Assembly (NCBI GenBank): GCA_958295665.1
Contig: OY282560.1
Coordinates: 39,598,590 to 39,662,589 of the forward strand
Reading direction: 5' to 3'
Source of the DNA: Tipula vernalis
Lineage: Eukaryota > Arthropoda > Insecta > Diptera > Tipulidae
Length of the DNA: 64,000 bases
Shown in pieces: positions 48,157 to 60,953 of the stretch. The notes under the pieces were generated by a model, which worked only from the letters and a program-made list of their open reading frames with translations, was not told the origin of the DNA and made no database searches. The position numbers and the translations under genes were made by a program. Positions within the stretch are counted from its first letter, which is position 1. Every line of letters begins with the position of its first letter.

Positions 48157-51100
48157 TTTTATTTCCGATTAGGGTGGTTTGCTTTGTTTAGCATTAAGTA
48201 CTCTGTTTGGCTAAGTGGATGCACATAAGGACTCGTGTTTTCCAACATTTTTCTCATCATTAAATACTGTTTTGTCATATAACAACAAACTTGGCTCGGA
48301 CAATTATAAAGATTTAAATTTATGTTGGATTCGGAATTTCTATAACAGCACTATACTAGCTTAAACAGAGCGATGATGAAAGAAACTTCATCATTTGCTC
48401 TTTTGTCCACTGTTGAAGATGACAGTCGATAAAAATTGTATAATACTTAATCAAATATTTCGTAGCAGTTTGGCACGAAAGACAATATTAAAAGATTTTG
48501 TACGATGTTTTATTTTTTTCAAAAAATTTTGTGTTTTTTTTTGTATGAGTTAAATTAAGTGAGGGGGTTACTTTACTAGGGGCTTTGCCTCCGTAACTCT
48601 CTACTATATAATTTACTTTTTCCTATAAACATTTTTATAATTTTCGATGCTAAATTTGTAAATAAATGGAGAAAAATACTTGAAATCTGAAATCCTTTAT
48701 AAGCGACGGAATGTCATGTTTTAATTTTATGATTTTTTTTTAATGTCTAGCACTGAGTAGAATAAACAATTTATGCAATATGGTATGATTTTTTTGTTGT
48801 TGTTGTTGTTTTAATAAGATCCAGGGTGTCAGATATTTTTCAGTGTGTCAGATATTACTCGAAAATTATAAAATTGGGCTTGTTTTAAAGATAAATGAAT
48901 AGAGATTATAAAATAATTATAAAAATGGTACCATCTTCAATTTCATCCTTTTCAAAATGGCCGCCGAAACTTTAATTATTAAAATAAAATGTTGGTATGA
49001 GTCTTGCAATTTATTAGGTCTAATCTTGTAATCCTTCATAATTTTCATATTTTAGTTTTTTTGGGAAGCTACCTCATTTTCGAAAAAAAATATCGCAAAA
49101 AAATGTGGAAGTAGTTTTGTCGCAATCTAATAATATACGTATCTATCAAAAATATTGCAGCATAAATATTTTGCAGACAAAAAAATTTGCAATGAAATAT
49201 AGTCACTTATTCGCTTTACGTTGTGAGCAATAATGTGATTTGTAAATGAGGTATAACAGGAAGAATTATATAAACGAATTAAAAATGCATTCAAAAACTT
49301 GTTATATTTACAAAAATTGCTTTTTCAAACATTTGTGGTACTATCAGGTGAAGCGATAAGGGCGATAAAAACTCTTCGATCTGTGTCAGCAAGGTTGACG
49401 AAGCAATTATTATTACTTAATACAAAATTCTAACGTCAGAAATTATCAAAAAATTGCATCTAACTTATGCAATATTTTTAGCTTGCGATATTTGTGTTTG
49501 CGATATTTTTGCCTTCTGAGTCGTATGTATGCAACATTTTTTTTTGCTACATTAGTTCTTGCGATTTAATTTCCATCGAAGAAAACGCTTTCGAGATTTC
49601 TATCAAGCGTTCGTTTTGTCAGCTATATTTTTACTGCGATGTTCTTACGGAGCCGTTCTTTTTTAAAGAATAAATACAATACTAAGTGCTTAAAAATTTT
49701 AAATATTTCACACTTTGTATCTTAAAAAAGGACAACTAAAAAAAATTATGTCCCATACATTTTGTTTACACATTCAAAACAAAAATCATAAAATTAAAAC
49801 ATGACTTTCAAAAAAATGTGATTAAATTATGATATTATTGATAAAATTATGGTGTTTATTTTATATTTTATATTAGCATTGTTAAAACAGTTTTATGATT
49901 AAATAAAAAAAATGATTGAAAAAAAATGATTTTATTTTTTGATTGATTAAAATAAGTAAGGGAGCATTTTCAGTTTTTGCCTAATCTGTAAGTTTTCAGC
50001 TTGCCACTCAAACAAGTCAAGCTTCAGATACGGCCCAACCCATAGCGAGGTACATACAGCAACAGCCGTGTTTCTAGAGGGGTGAGCTTTTCCCCTAACT
50101 TCTCACCTACTACGACTTGTTTACGTTATAAATTTATTCGTCCAAATTTAATGGGGTCTGCCTTTTCGATGGGTCACCTAACTTTGTATTTTTTGGATTT
50201 TGTTTTGGGGGGCAGGGGCGATTTTTTCTTTCGGGAACATGATGCACGAAATACCATTGACTTAGTATGCTTTGGGGGAAAAAAAATTAAATTACACCAA
50301 AAAGTAACAATAAATTAATTCCCAATTCGCAATTCCTTGGGAAAACCAGATTAGTGCCACAGGTCGCAAAGAGGTCTTTACAGTTCAAATCGTGTAATTT
50401 TCATACTAGTGTTAACATGAAGCATAATCTGATATTTTTTTAAATAGTCCGTTTTAAACATTTGTGCGGTGGACTTAAGTACACATCGATGTGGAGATGT
50501 CCGTCTGATGGAGATTGTTGTGGAGTCTTGTAACAATTATATTACACATTTAATAAATAGGATCATTTATATTTGGATACATCCCAGTCGAAAGCAGGAT
50601 TGCAAATTTGCTCCTAGACTCGTAAGCTGCCAGCCAAACATAAGTAATAAAATTATAATGGTGCAACTATAATAAATTATGTATCTACCATTCAGGACTT
50701 TTTAAGTAAAGTTCTGCAACGTATCTGCGGTGTTGTAGGGTGTCTAGGTTTTGAGTAAGTTTATATAGTGTTCCTTATTACTCTGGAAGTGTGACGTTGA
50801 ACACTTCACAAAGAAGTTGAATGAAAGACAGCAAAACCGTTTACGTGTTCGGATGAATGTCTTATACATCTGGAGAATTTATTGCTATCCAAACAAATTC
50901 TGAATCGATCCAAGAACAATTTGTGATCATTCAATTTTAGGTTCCTATATTTATTTCATCATTAAGCGTAAATTAAACCATAAAATGCAACGGCGAACAT
51001 ACGACTCTCAAAGAAAAAGAATTCAAATAGAGGGTGTTTGATAAGGAATGTGAGGAACTGCATTCACTAAAGCAATATTGTCTATTTCAACTAATTTTGA

Positions 51101-51702
51101 CAACCTCAATATACATATTAATTATTTAGATATTAATTTTAAGTTTTTTCAAATAATATGGACGGCGCCCAAAATGCTTGGCTGGCAGTTTAAGGGATCA
51201 GTTTTATTAACAAAACAATCGTAATAACATGGAATTGTTAGTGGTTTAGAGTGTCGATCGCAGTGTTGTTTAGTCTCATTGGTATGTAATGATTGATAGA
51301 ATGAGCTGGGATATCTAAATTTGAGTTCTGTTTCAACAATGTTGAAAGCTGAAGTTGCCAAAGATCAAATGTTTATGGCATGGCTACGCCCAATTGCATT
51401 CGGAAATACTGTTCAATATATCGGGCGATTGCATTAAATAAATTGAAAACTTTGTGCCACCTGGGTACGTACTATTTTCGAGGAGAGCTGGAGACACTAC
51501 GCCAAGTATCAGATTAAATTATGAAACGGAATTGGTGACTTATAAAAAGATCTGTGAAATTATTTAACTTGACTTCATATGGTATTGAGGTCATTGATAT
51601 TGACATTTAACCAATCCTGCATTTACGATTTCCTCCCAAGCTTTAATGGAACGTTTAAATCAACTAAAAATATCCTGAAGGGAAGTTGTAAATTTGTATA
51701 CT
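48157..51702. other. AT-rich DNA without recognised gene
   Basis: No transposase, RT or host-gene motif seen. Small (TTG)n tract near 48797. Short open frames (50082-50318, 51149-51361) show no motif. Some text near 49990-50110 looks like old transposon sequence but I cannot name it. Confidence 0.5.
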
Positions 51703-52403
51703 GTTAAAGTTAGCCGAAAGTGAAAAGTCGATAATGCAGATTGTATTAGTCCAGCCGAAAGTCAGCCTCTAGAGTGTATATCTCAAGTTGAATCGTTTTA
51801 TGTGATTTCTCAATACCTATCGCAGGAAAAAAATTCAGTTCAAGTTTCCCCTGGGAAATCTCGGAAAATTCAAAAAAATGTCCAGCTGAAAGTAAGGAAT
51901 TGATGTATAAAATCAGCCTCTAGAGTATTATGTCTGGAGATGGATTGCATTGATGTAATTTGTCAACAGCTATCGCATGAAAAAAATTCAGTTCAAGTTT
52001 CCCGCGGGAAATTTGAACTGAATTTTTTTCCTGGGATAGCTATTGACAAATCACATCAAAGCAATCCATCGCCAGACATAACACTCTAGAGGCTGATTTT
52101 ATTCACCCATTCCTTTCTTTAGGCTGGAAACTTTTTTGAATTTCCCGAGATTAGCTATTGATAAATCACATCAATGCAATTCATCTCCAGACATAACACT
52201 CTAGAGGCTGATTTTATACATCCATTCCTTACTTTCGGCTGAAATCTTTTTTGAATTTTCTGAGATTTCAATCCATGATGATATGCTATCCATCTCCAGA
52301 CATAAAACTCTAGAGGCTAATTTATTTTCGGCTGGAATATCAATAACATAATCTGCATTATCGACTTTTCACTTTCTGCTGGAAACTTTCGGCTAACTTT
52401 AAC
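51703..52403. repeat. Foldback element with inverted, internally repeated arms
   Basis: Outer ends gttaaagttagccgaaagtg and its inverse (ctttcggctaactttaac) at 51703 and 52386-52403. The centre is a near-perfect palindrome ('ttcaagtttcccgcgggaaa' with flanks, 51997-52028). Arms are made of repeated blocks: 'gcctctagagt' with variants and agccgaaagt/actttcggct, two units on the left and three on the right. No ORF. It resembles a non-autonomous foldback transposon; no target-site duplication was identified. Confidence 0.85.
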
Positions 52404-55234
52404 ACGGTTAAATTTTTGGGTGGTTTCAACCATATTATTGACAGTAACAAAAAGTTCGTGGGCGCAGAAACGGTTGAGAGTATTGGAATGTAAGCACTTT
52501 AACATAATAAAAGTAAAATATTCGTGGAATAAGGTTTGTGTATTTCATTATCTACAGAAATGTGTTCGTTAACTTACAATTTACATTAGCACCTTAATAA
52601 TAAGAACTTAACTTACAGTTTATGTAAATCAGTTTTATCAGATATAATTTTGTCGTTGCGTGAAAAATGACATACTTATCTCTCGTCTCAGTGAATAAAC
52701 ACTTCTTACTAAATTATACACACAAAAAATCGGTGAAAACCAACTTACCATCCGCACACATTTTCCAATGGCATTCATTAAACGAACATGTCAACTTATT
52801 CTCCAATCAATCATTCTCGTCTCAAACGATAACAGTGTTGTGAAAAATAAAATTTTCATATAGTCTTACATCTTAACGAAATTTTTTCACAAAACAAAAT
52901 CATTGTAAAAAAAAACAAAGTCTCAGACATTAATTTATCTAAAATTTTCGAATCGTCCTCCAGCAGGATCAATAAAAAAAATCATTTATCACCAATGTAC
53001 ACGTTCTGTTTGTCTCGTCCTTATCTCTCTATTGTTTTCACTTAAATCCAAATTGCGATATTGAATTGAAATCTAATACAACACTCAAGCTATTGCAAAA
53101 TAATTTTCCAGCATTTTTTCTCCGATTACACTGCACATCGTGGAATCAAAATATTTGTCTCACAAAAGGCAAATATGTTTTATGAGTATTAATATTCCAT
53201 TATCTATTATGGGGAAAAAAAATCATAAAATTTATATTAAACATGAAGGCAAAAATAATTTACGGTAATTGAGATTGATTGGAAAAAACAAACAAAAACA
53301 TAAATTGGAAAATGGCACAAAAAAGGAAAAAATAATCTATGTAAAGATTGGTATCAGGTTATTCTATTTGTTGCGCGACATTTTTGTTGTAGTTGTGGCA
53401 ATATCCAATATTCCGTATAGATTTTAGATTGGAAAACATTTTTTTTTATATTCTGTACAGAGATACTTAACTTTTTTCGATTTTATGCTTTTGGTGACCT
53501 GACTTGACTTTGTTTTCAATTGTTAATGGTTTCAAGTGACTTCAGACAATGTGAATTGTTTTCGATAGCATTCAAGCGACATACCAAATACGTAATACTT
53601 ATACCAAAAAAAATGTTCCTATGGTTATAAACCATTTAACCATGAAACGGAATTATATTTTATGAGATTTGTATACTAATGAGTTTGTTTTCTCATTATT
53701 AGTATAATATTCACATACGCAGAAGTAATTTTCCGCTATAATACGTAAATAAGTGGGTAAATAAAGTTATATATTTCAACATATTCTAACCTTCAAAATA
53801 CTTTTCATATACTTGACACCCACTACATAAAACCAAACTGAAATTTTGTAAAGAAGATAGGCCACAATCATTACTATACTCACGTAACTAACCAAAAGAC
53901 AATATCTAGTCTATATAGGGAGCATTTCATGCAGGTCACGTTTTAGTCGAAAAAACCCAAAAAAAAAAAATTGGAACAACTAAAATCCTAAATGACCCCG
54001 ACTTTTGTTCTACCAACATAATTGAAACAATTTTCATATCGCGTTTTATTTATAAACAAAAAAAGTTTGAGTGCAGTTTGGTTTTATATAAATCCCAAGA
54101 TTTTTAATAAATTAAATCATAATCCCCCCATCAAAATACAAAAATCCAAATAATTTTCTTGTTAACTCAGTTGAGATTAAATTAAAATCTTAAAGCAAAA
54201 AGTTTTTTTTTTCCGTTTATATTTTCGTATTAAATGGATTTCGTACGAAAATCTCAGGTAATCAATAATATTGATTCTTCAATTACCCCTTTCCACTTTT
54301 CGTCATATTTTGTTTCGGTGGTTTAGTATGTGGGCGTTCCGTTGTAGAGAAAAAACGAATACTGATTACAATCAACCAAGTAAATTTGTAACATTATTAA
54401 GATTATGTGCTTAGCCTATTAGCATAAGACTATATAGTTTCAGAGATTTATATTATATGACCATCTATAATGATAATGGATATTTATATAGTCAACGATT
54501 GCATAAAGATTGAAAAAAAAAAATGAAAAGGAAAATTTTGTGTTGTCGTTTTTTATTTTATATATCGTAGGGTGAAACACAGCCAATTGACTGTCTATAA
54601 CTGCTATTCTATTTTTAATTAACTTTGAAATACTATTTTGTACAAATAGTTCACGTGATCACTGTTTAATAAAATATTTTGTAAGCCAATTGCCAAGAGG
54701 CCTAAAATTTTAACTGCTCGAATATGTAAAGCTATTAACCACATTTTGTATAGCAAATTTTGTTTGACTGAAATTTTCTTGTTAACTTCCCCTTGCCCAC
54801 TTCAAGCATCTCTTTACCGCCTTCTGCATTTCTTACTTGAAGAGCCTATCGTGTCATTGGGTATTTCTGTGGATTCTTTTCGGTATACATAATAAGTAGC
54901 TGACAATTATTATACCTTCAGAGTTTGAGTGAAAGTGATGAATGGGCCTTAGCACTCCTTGCCAGAGATTTGAATACAGTTTCCGGTAGTAAACTTAGTA
55001 GCTGGCCTACTCAATTGGATATGCTAGTGAGAATATAATATATGAGGAAATGTTGTTGTTTCAAGTAATGTCAAAAATATTTTTGGAAATTTTTTGTTCC
55101 AACCACAACTTTGCTTTACTAGATTATTTTAATTTTAATTTTTATTTTTTTATTGTGGAACAACTAACTAAAAATATATGTAAGTCCAATAACACTTCTG
55201 CAATATGTTCTGTCAGTCATAACATTATGAAAAC
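52404..55234. other. AT-rich DNA, nothing recognised
   Basis: No coding motif, array or RNA gene seen by eye on either strand. Confidence 0.5.
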
Positions 55235-56590
55235 GTTAAACGAGTAGGTTGGATGGTTATTAGCATCCAGCAACTGCAGGTTGAACACTTCTGCAGATTT
55301 GTTGTAATGTTTCCCGTATTTCCGTTTATTTGACGAACAGCAAAAGATCTTGGTTTCTTCGTTCTTTAATGCGACGTGATAAAACTTCCAATAACTTTGT
55401 GGAAATATTATCTTCATTCGCACGTAAAGATTCAAACAAAAACTTTAAAATCGCACCAGCTGTAACCAAATTTGCATCACATCTTCCCAAAGCTTTCACA
55501 GCTAATTTAAATGGCTGAAGCGCATTAAAAATATTCAACAATATTGGGATATAATTATCATTCAGTAATATAAGGGATCGCAACACATTTAATGCCTCTC
55601 GAACTGAGTCAACAATTTTTATAAATCTTTCAATCATGATCACAATGCTATTCCATCTAGTCTTACAATCCAAAAGCAAACTTGATTCCATTGCGTAATT
55701 TTGCTTCACATACTCTTGAAGAATTGAATTTTTTTTCGGTGACATTTTAACAAATATTACATTTTTTCTTACCATTTGCAATGCACCATTAATATCGTCA
55801 CGTTCACATTTCGGGACTTTATCATCGTTTAATTGATCATCATTATCAGATTTAGAACATTCTTTCCTTCGGTACTGGAGCTATATTTATTTTCATCATT
55901 ATTTTAACATAATTGGTGGGTATATTCAGACAATGTTTCAAATTTTACCATCACGGCAGCACCATCTGTGGTTGATGCAACTACATCTGTTAAATTTATA
56001 CCAAAATCAAATAGTTTTAAATTGACCAGTTCAAGTGTTTTATCAGCTGTACAAGCGCTCCTTCAATTTTTACTAATCCTGAGTTATATATTGTTTGTCA
56101 AAATTGATATTTATATTTAAGTAGCGCCGATTCCGTAAATTCGTCCATTCATCTAATGTCAGGTTGAATTTACCATATTTATCTTTATGAAATTTAAATT
56201 TTGTTACAATATCAGATTTTGCAGTTACATAGAATTCGTGAATCAGTTTCATTATGTTAGTTTTTTCTTTTGGTAATCTATATTGGATTGCCTATAATGT
56301 AGTGATTGGCGAATAAATTCGCTTTTGTTTATACCGTGGATTGAAAACCCATCAAGTGCCGCAAGTCTTGCCACTATTTCCACTAAATATTGCTTTTTAG
56401 TAAAAAATGAAATTATTTGTCTCGTAGAATTTGATAAAACTTTTCCTAAGTTGCTTGGGCCAGCCTCTTGATCGTCATTTGTATTTCGTATATATACATG
56501 TTGCAAACGCGTTATTAACCCGCTTGTTGACAAACTCTTGCAACTGTATTGTGCTAATTGATAGAAAAAGGCCGTGTGTCAATTGATTAA
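55235..56590 (-). pseudogene. hAT-superfamily transposase, decayed
   Basis: Minus-strand reading. End of a BED-finger-like region and its linker (STSGLITRLQHVY near 56530; VARLAALDGFSIHGI and SEFIRQSLHY near 56375-56305), the first catalytic block (KFNLTLDEWTNLRNRRYLNI, about 56177-56118), and further on LLLDCKTRWNSIVIMIERFI (about 55680-55621), typical of hAT proteins close to the insertion domain. Frames 56533-56252 and 55781-55326 are open; between them the frame is broken repeatedly. The C-terminal dimerisation domain is not visible. Terminal repeats were not identified. Other DNA transposons lie just downstream. Confidence 0.85.
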
Positions 56591-56600
56591 AAAATAAAGA

Positions 56601-56715
56601 ATAGACAAAAAATCCCCGGAATTTTTAGTTTTTTCCCGGGAAACGGGAAACAAAAAATTCTGAAATTTCCGGGGAATTCCTGCCCGAGAATTCCCGGGAA
56701 TAACCCTCTAACTGT
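56601..56715. repeat. GC-rich palindromic stretch (cccggaatt/aattcccggg)
   Basis: Multiple overlapping copies of ttcccgggaa-like and ccggaatt-like words in an otherwise AT-rich region, directly upstream of the hAT remnant. Probably part of that element's 5' region; function unknown. Confidence 0.6.
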
Positions 56716-57410
56716 AATGGACGGATTCATTTGGAATGCGAACCGTTGCTTTCTTTTAATAACAGCCTTTGTGTTATTTGTAAAACTTTAAACGAAAATT
56801 AAAATCAATTTATAATAAACCTGAACCAGTTATTTATTTTATATACCAGACTTTGCCCAAAATTCAAGAATATTGAATGTATTATATTTCTCTAGTATTA
56901 ATATATGTAGTTTAATGTTTTTGTATAATTATAATTTGTATACTTGGCTAAATTGTAGACCTTATTTAGTTTAAAATATTTTTATTTATAAAAGATGAGT
57001 CGATATTTCGGTTTTGTAGACCATTAACAAGGCAATTTATAAAATATTAGAATGTTGTAGAAAAATTTGCCTTTTTTGGTTTTAGTTTGTTCGATTGCAT
57101 TGCTCAAGAGCACTTTTAAGAAGTCTCGAATTTTCCGTAGATTTATGCCTCTTTTACATAAATGTGTTTGTAGGTTTATTCTGATTTTGTTATTTGGCTG
57201 ATGGTCTACCGTTTTCAGGTTGAAAACTTATCATCTCCATTGTTTATTTAGAAGTGTCGTTAAATTAATCTTAACATTGAATCGAAAACGAATTTTTTGG
57301 ATTTTATATTTGCAATTTTCTAGTATTTTCTAACAATATAACCTTTTGAATCAGTGCAGTAATACACGTAAGTAAGTAAACAAGATTTAAAAGGGCATAA
57401 GTCGACCAGG
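56716..57410. other. AT-rich DNA, nothing recognised
   Basis: No feature visible between the hAT remnant and the MITE. Confidence 0.5.
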
Positions 57411-57557
57411 GCCCGAATTCCGGATCAATGACAAATGAGAAAGAGAAATTACTTTATGTTTTATTTCGCCTACTCTAAATAAAAATCCAACCGACTAGTT
57501 GAAAAAAAAGATCGAGTCATTTCCCATTATCATTTGTCATCGAACCGGAATTCGGGC
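57411..57557. mobile_element. Short MITE with ~42-bp terminal inverted repeats
   Basis: The left end gcccgaattccggatcaatg is mirrored by the right end (ccggaattcgggc), with matching subterminal text (gacaaatga). Total about 147 bp with a short AT-rich centre. cagg lies next to both ends and may be target duplication or part of the repeats. The superfamily cannot be told. Confidence 0.75.
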
Positions 57558-57880
57558 ACAGGAATACGAGGAAAATTTCAAGAAACTTGATATACGGCAA
57601 TTCAATAATCGTCAATCCTAAGTGCCTGGGACCACAGATTTTTAAAAAATTGATTTATTTTTTATTAGAGTACATTGTGACCTACTCAAAATAAGTTTCC
57701 GTTAGAATGGCCGGTATTTAGGAATACTAGGAAAATTTCGGGAATCTCAATATACGATATTTCTCTATAGAATATTCAAATATCGTCAATTATAAGTGGC
57801 TGAGGCCACAGATCGTGACATACTCAAAATAATTTCCTGTTAGAATGGCCGGTATTTAGGAACACCAAGAAAATTCCAGG
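57558..57880. repeat. Short tandem repeat, about two units of 138-158 bp
   Basis: Phrases ggaata.gaggaaaattt / ggaatactaggaaaattt / ggaacaccaagaaaatt start near 57561, 57721 and 57859; 'agaatggccggtatttagga' occurs twice (57703, 57842). It begins right at the MITE's right end. Confidence 0.75.
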
Positions 57881-57889
57881 TGGAAATTG

Positions 57890-58461
57890 GATAGATTTTG
57901 TACGATAATCCTAAACGCAGAGAAGCATTGGTTGATTTAGGCCAGCCATCAACATCAGTTGCAAAAATAAATTTTCATGCCAAGTAAATCTTACTTTGTG
58001 TCTGTTGGGATTGGAAAGGAGTCATTTACTACGAGCTTCTGTAACCTGGTCAAACTGTTACAGCTGAACGTTACCAGGCCTATGATCTAATTAAGTGATG
58101 CTCGGGAGGAAAAACGATCATTCACGGGCCAAGGAACGCGATCTGTTAAGTTTCTTTATGACAACGTCGGTCACACACAGCAAAAGCAACCCGGAAAGTG
58201 ATCTTCAACTTGAGCTGGGAAGTTCTCCCGCATGCGGCGTATTATTCTGACTTGTCCCCTTTTGACCACTATTTGTTTAGATCGATACTTCGAATCGTCT
58301 TATTTGACTGACCAGCGGTTCTAGAAAATTGAAGGTGTACAAAAATGGCTCGGTGAATATTTTGCCTCCAAACAAATAAGTTTCTATCGCGAGGGTATCC
58401 ATCAAATATCTAATAGATGTCGAAGTTCCATTGATAGTAATAGTGAATATTTCGATAGTTA
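57890..58461 (+). pseudogene. mariner transposase remnant (5' and catalytic part)
   Basis: Broken coding sequence readable by motif: DNPKRREALVDLGQPSTS near 57910, CVCWDWKGVIYYELL near 57990-58040 (catalytic Asp in WDW), YDNVGHTQQ near 58160 (normally HDNARPH; second Asp) and YYSDLSPFDHYLFRSI near 58240-58290 (third Asp; the D-34-D layout of mariner), ending SNSEYFDS then TAA at 58461. Frameshifts and stops are scattered. The stop codon coincides with the insertion point of a LOA-like element; the right end of the transposon resumes at 60943. Confidence 0.88.
58451..58461. repeat. Target-site duplication of LOA-like element (left)
   Basis: ttcgatagtta; its partner ttcgattgtta at 60943-60953 differs by one base. 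It spans the end of the mariner frame. Confidence 0.75.
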
Positions 58462-58482
58462 GGTTAGGTTAGGTTAGGTTGG
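58458..58482 (-). repeat. (AACCT)n tail of LOA-like element
   Basis: Four to five copies of aggtt on the plus strand, i.e. AACCT at the 3' end of the minus-strand element. The unit equals the arthropod telomere repeat (TTAGG)n in sequence, but it sits at a retroelement 3' end as a short tail. Confidence 0.85.
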
Positions 58483-60942
58483 AGTGGCTGCTTACGCACA
58501 CTTAGACCGGTGACGGTCCATTGTGATACCATAGGATGTATCCCCTTTTACCCATATTGGAACCATTTCAAGCTACTTGTGTAGCGTAAGACGTCCCGCA
58601 CTTTAATGTTTCCGAGATCCGAGAGGCAGTCCATCCTGAACTTACCTAAGTGTTTGTGCCTTCTGAGAGCCAATGCTGGACACGAGCAAAGGAAGTGGAC
58701 CAACATCTCTTCCTCCTCTTCGTCCAAGCGGCTTCTGCAGAAGTTATTAGCCTCCAGACCCAGCCTTCTTGCATGTTCTCCAAAAAGGCAGTGTTCCGTG
58801 AGAATTCCTATGACCGTTCTTAATTCACGTCTGCGTAAGGATATTAATGCCCTAGTGCGCCCCAAGTCCAGCTTTGGCCAAACTTGTCTTGCAACTCTAC
58901 AGGTGAGGGTGTTAGACCACCTTTTCCCCGCTGAGGATAGCGCCTGCTTCCCAAGTGCTTGTCTCAGCGCTGTGATAGGCCTCCCCAGACTTGCCCTTTC
59001 CGGTTGCAGCTGGAGAGTCGTACCATGCCTAGCAAGTTCATCTGCCCTGCAGTTCCCCATGACGCCCGAGTGACCTGGGACCCAGACTACCTGGATGTTG
59101 AAATGCTCACCCATCTCATTTAGAGATGAGTGACAACTCAACGCCACCCGTGACGCCAAAGACACCGATTCTAACGACCGGATCGCCGCTTGACTGTCCA
59201 CATAGATTGTGATATCGTCTGAGGATAACACATTATGCTTCAACCACGTCATGACCTCCTCAATTGCTACGACTTCAGCTTGGTACACGCTGCAGTAATC
59301 AGGGAGACGAGTAGAAATATTTACATTTAATTTGTCACAGAATACTCCAGCTCCTACTTTGCCGTCTAGCTTGGAGCCATCTGTGAAGAATTGCAACGCT
59401 TCGATTTCCGATAACGGTCTATCCCTTCAGGATTCCCTTAAAGGGAAGGAGGTTCGAAATCGCTTCTCGAAGCGTAGAGTAGGTTTAATGTAGTCAAGAT
59501 TCGCCAGCTCATCCTTTAACGATCTAACGATAGTAGAGTGTCCTATACTAAGACACCTCCACTGAGAGACGGCTGCAAGTCGTACAGCCGTATTTGCCGC
59601 CATCTGTTTGCCAAAAATGTCGACCGGAAGAAGGTGCAACATAACCTCTAAGGCACTTGTCGGTGTCGACCTCAATGCCCCGCTAACAAGCATACAGGCC
59701 GTTCTTTGCACTCTCTCAATCTTACTTTTGTAAGTTACCTTGTCCAGAGCTGGCCACCAAACGCCCACCCCTTACATGAGTACAGGTCTCACTACGGCGG
59801 TGTAGAGCCAGTGTATCAGCTCCGGCTTCAGACCCCATCTATGACCAATGGCGTTCCTACAGGAGTACAAAGCAATAGTAGCTTTGTTTATTCTCTCCAA
59901 CATGTTGGGCTTCAAACTAAGCTTACTGTCCAAGATAATACCCAGATATCTAGCTCTATCAGTAAAAGCAAGTCTCGTGCCATTTAAGGTAGGAGGGACA
60001 ACTACCGGGATTTTGTATTTCTTAGTAAAGAGTACCAGCTCTGTCTTGGACAGGTTAATACCAAGTCCACATTTGCCAGCCCATTTCGTAACGATGGTAA
60101 GCGCATTCTGCATTACGTCTACAATCGTGCCCAGGAATTTCCCGGTAACAGCTAAAGCTACGTCATCTGCGTACGCGATAACTTCAATACCCTCTCTCTC
60201 CAATTCAAGTAGTAACCCGTTTACCACTATGTTCCAGAGAAGAGGGGACAGAACCCCCCCCCCCTGCGGAGTTCCCCTAGTTACTCGCCTCTTGATGGTG
60301 GAGTCCATCCTACTTTGAGCTAACAATCCTGCTTCCCAGCATATAATTGATTAACCCTATCAGAGGAACGTCCACCTCCAAAAATGACAATCCCTCCTTG
60401 ATTGCCTCCGCTTTCACATTATTAAAGGCGCCTTCTATATCCAGGAAGGCCACCAAACAGAGTTCCTTCGAATTAATCGATTTCTCAATCGTAGACACCA
60501 AGGCGTGCAGACCAGTGTCCACAGATCTACCCTTTGTGTACGCGTGCTGAGACGATGCCCACTTCCTGGCACCTATTTTATCTCTAATGTATACATTCAG
60601 CAGCCTTTCCAAGGTTTTCAAAAGAAAGGATGATAGAGTTATTGGTCTTAGGTCCTTAGGATAGACATGTGAGCTTTTCCCCGCTTTCGGTATGAACACC
60701 ACATTGACCTTCGTCCAGTACCTAGGAATATAGCCCAGCTTCAAACACCCTTTGAATATAGCTTCCAGGTAGGGAAGAATAATTACTGAGTTGTTTTGAA
60801 CTTCAGCTGGTATAATTTGATCCGGACCAGCCGATTTAAATGGTTTAAAACCCCTCAGTGCCCATAGGATCCGTTTTCTGGTTACGATATCCTCTGTGGT
60901 TACTGACAGTGATTCCTGATGATTGCTACGCACCAACAGTAG
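58462..60942 (-). mobile_element. LOA-like non-LTR retrotransposon, 5'-truncated
   Basis: Minus-strand copy bounded by an 11-bp target duplication. It keeps RT, RNase H and 3' tail; the endonuclease and any ORF1 are missing by 5' truncation. Noticeably more GC-rich than its surroundings. Confidence 0.88.
58548..60936 (-). pseudogene. LOA-like ORF2: reverse transcriptase and RNase H
   Basis: Minus strand, in order: RT (ALRGFKPFKSAGPDQIIP; LRPITLSSFLLKTLERLL; AFLDIEGAFNNV; GTPQGGGVLSPLLWN; AYADDVALAV at about 60180), thumb (LVLFTKKYK; RYLGIILDSKLS; WGLKPELIHWLYTAVVRP), RNase H (FFTDGSKLDGKVGAG, YQAEVVAIEE, IYVDSQAAIRSL, VWVPGHSGVMGNCRADELA) and a C-terminal Cys/His tail (LVHFLCSCPALALRRHKHLG). 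Lesions: a frameshift near 60315, in-frame stops at about 59769-59771 (VRPVLM stop) and 59424-59426, and one extra Gly codon in the usual PQGGVLSP block within a C run (60251-60262). RT plus RNase H with this YADD context fits the LOA group of flies; the clade name is inference. Confidence 0.9.
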
Positions 60943-60953
60943 TTCGATTGTTA
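60943..60953. repeat. Target-site duplication of LOA-like element (right)
   Basis: ttcgattgtta, partner of 58451-58461. Confidence 0.75.

Noticed and set aside
50082..50318. 78-codon open frame
   Set aside because: No recognisable domain; surrounded by non-coding AT-rich DNA.
51149..51361. 70-codon minus frame with Cys/His residues
   Set aside because: Residues do not form a known finger pattern; treated as chance.
58458..58482. True telomeric (TTAGG)n array
   Set aside because: Only four to five units, located precisely at a retroelement 3' end within a target duplication.
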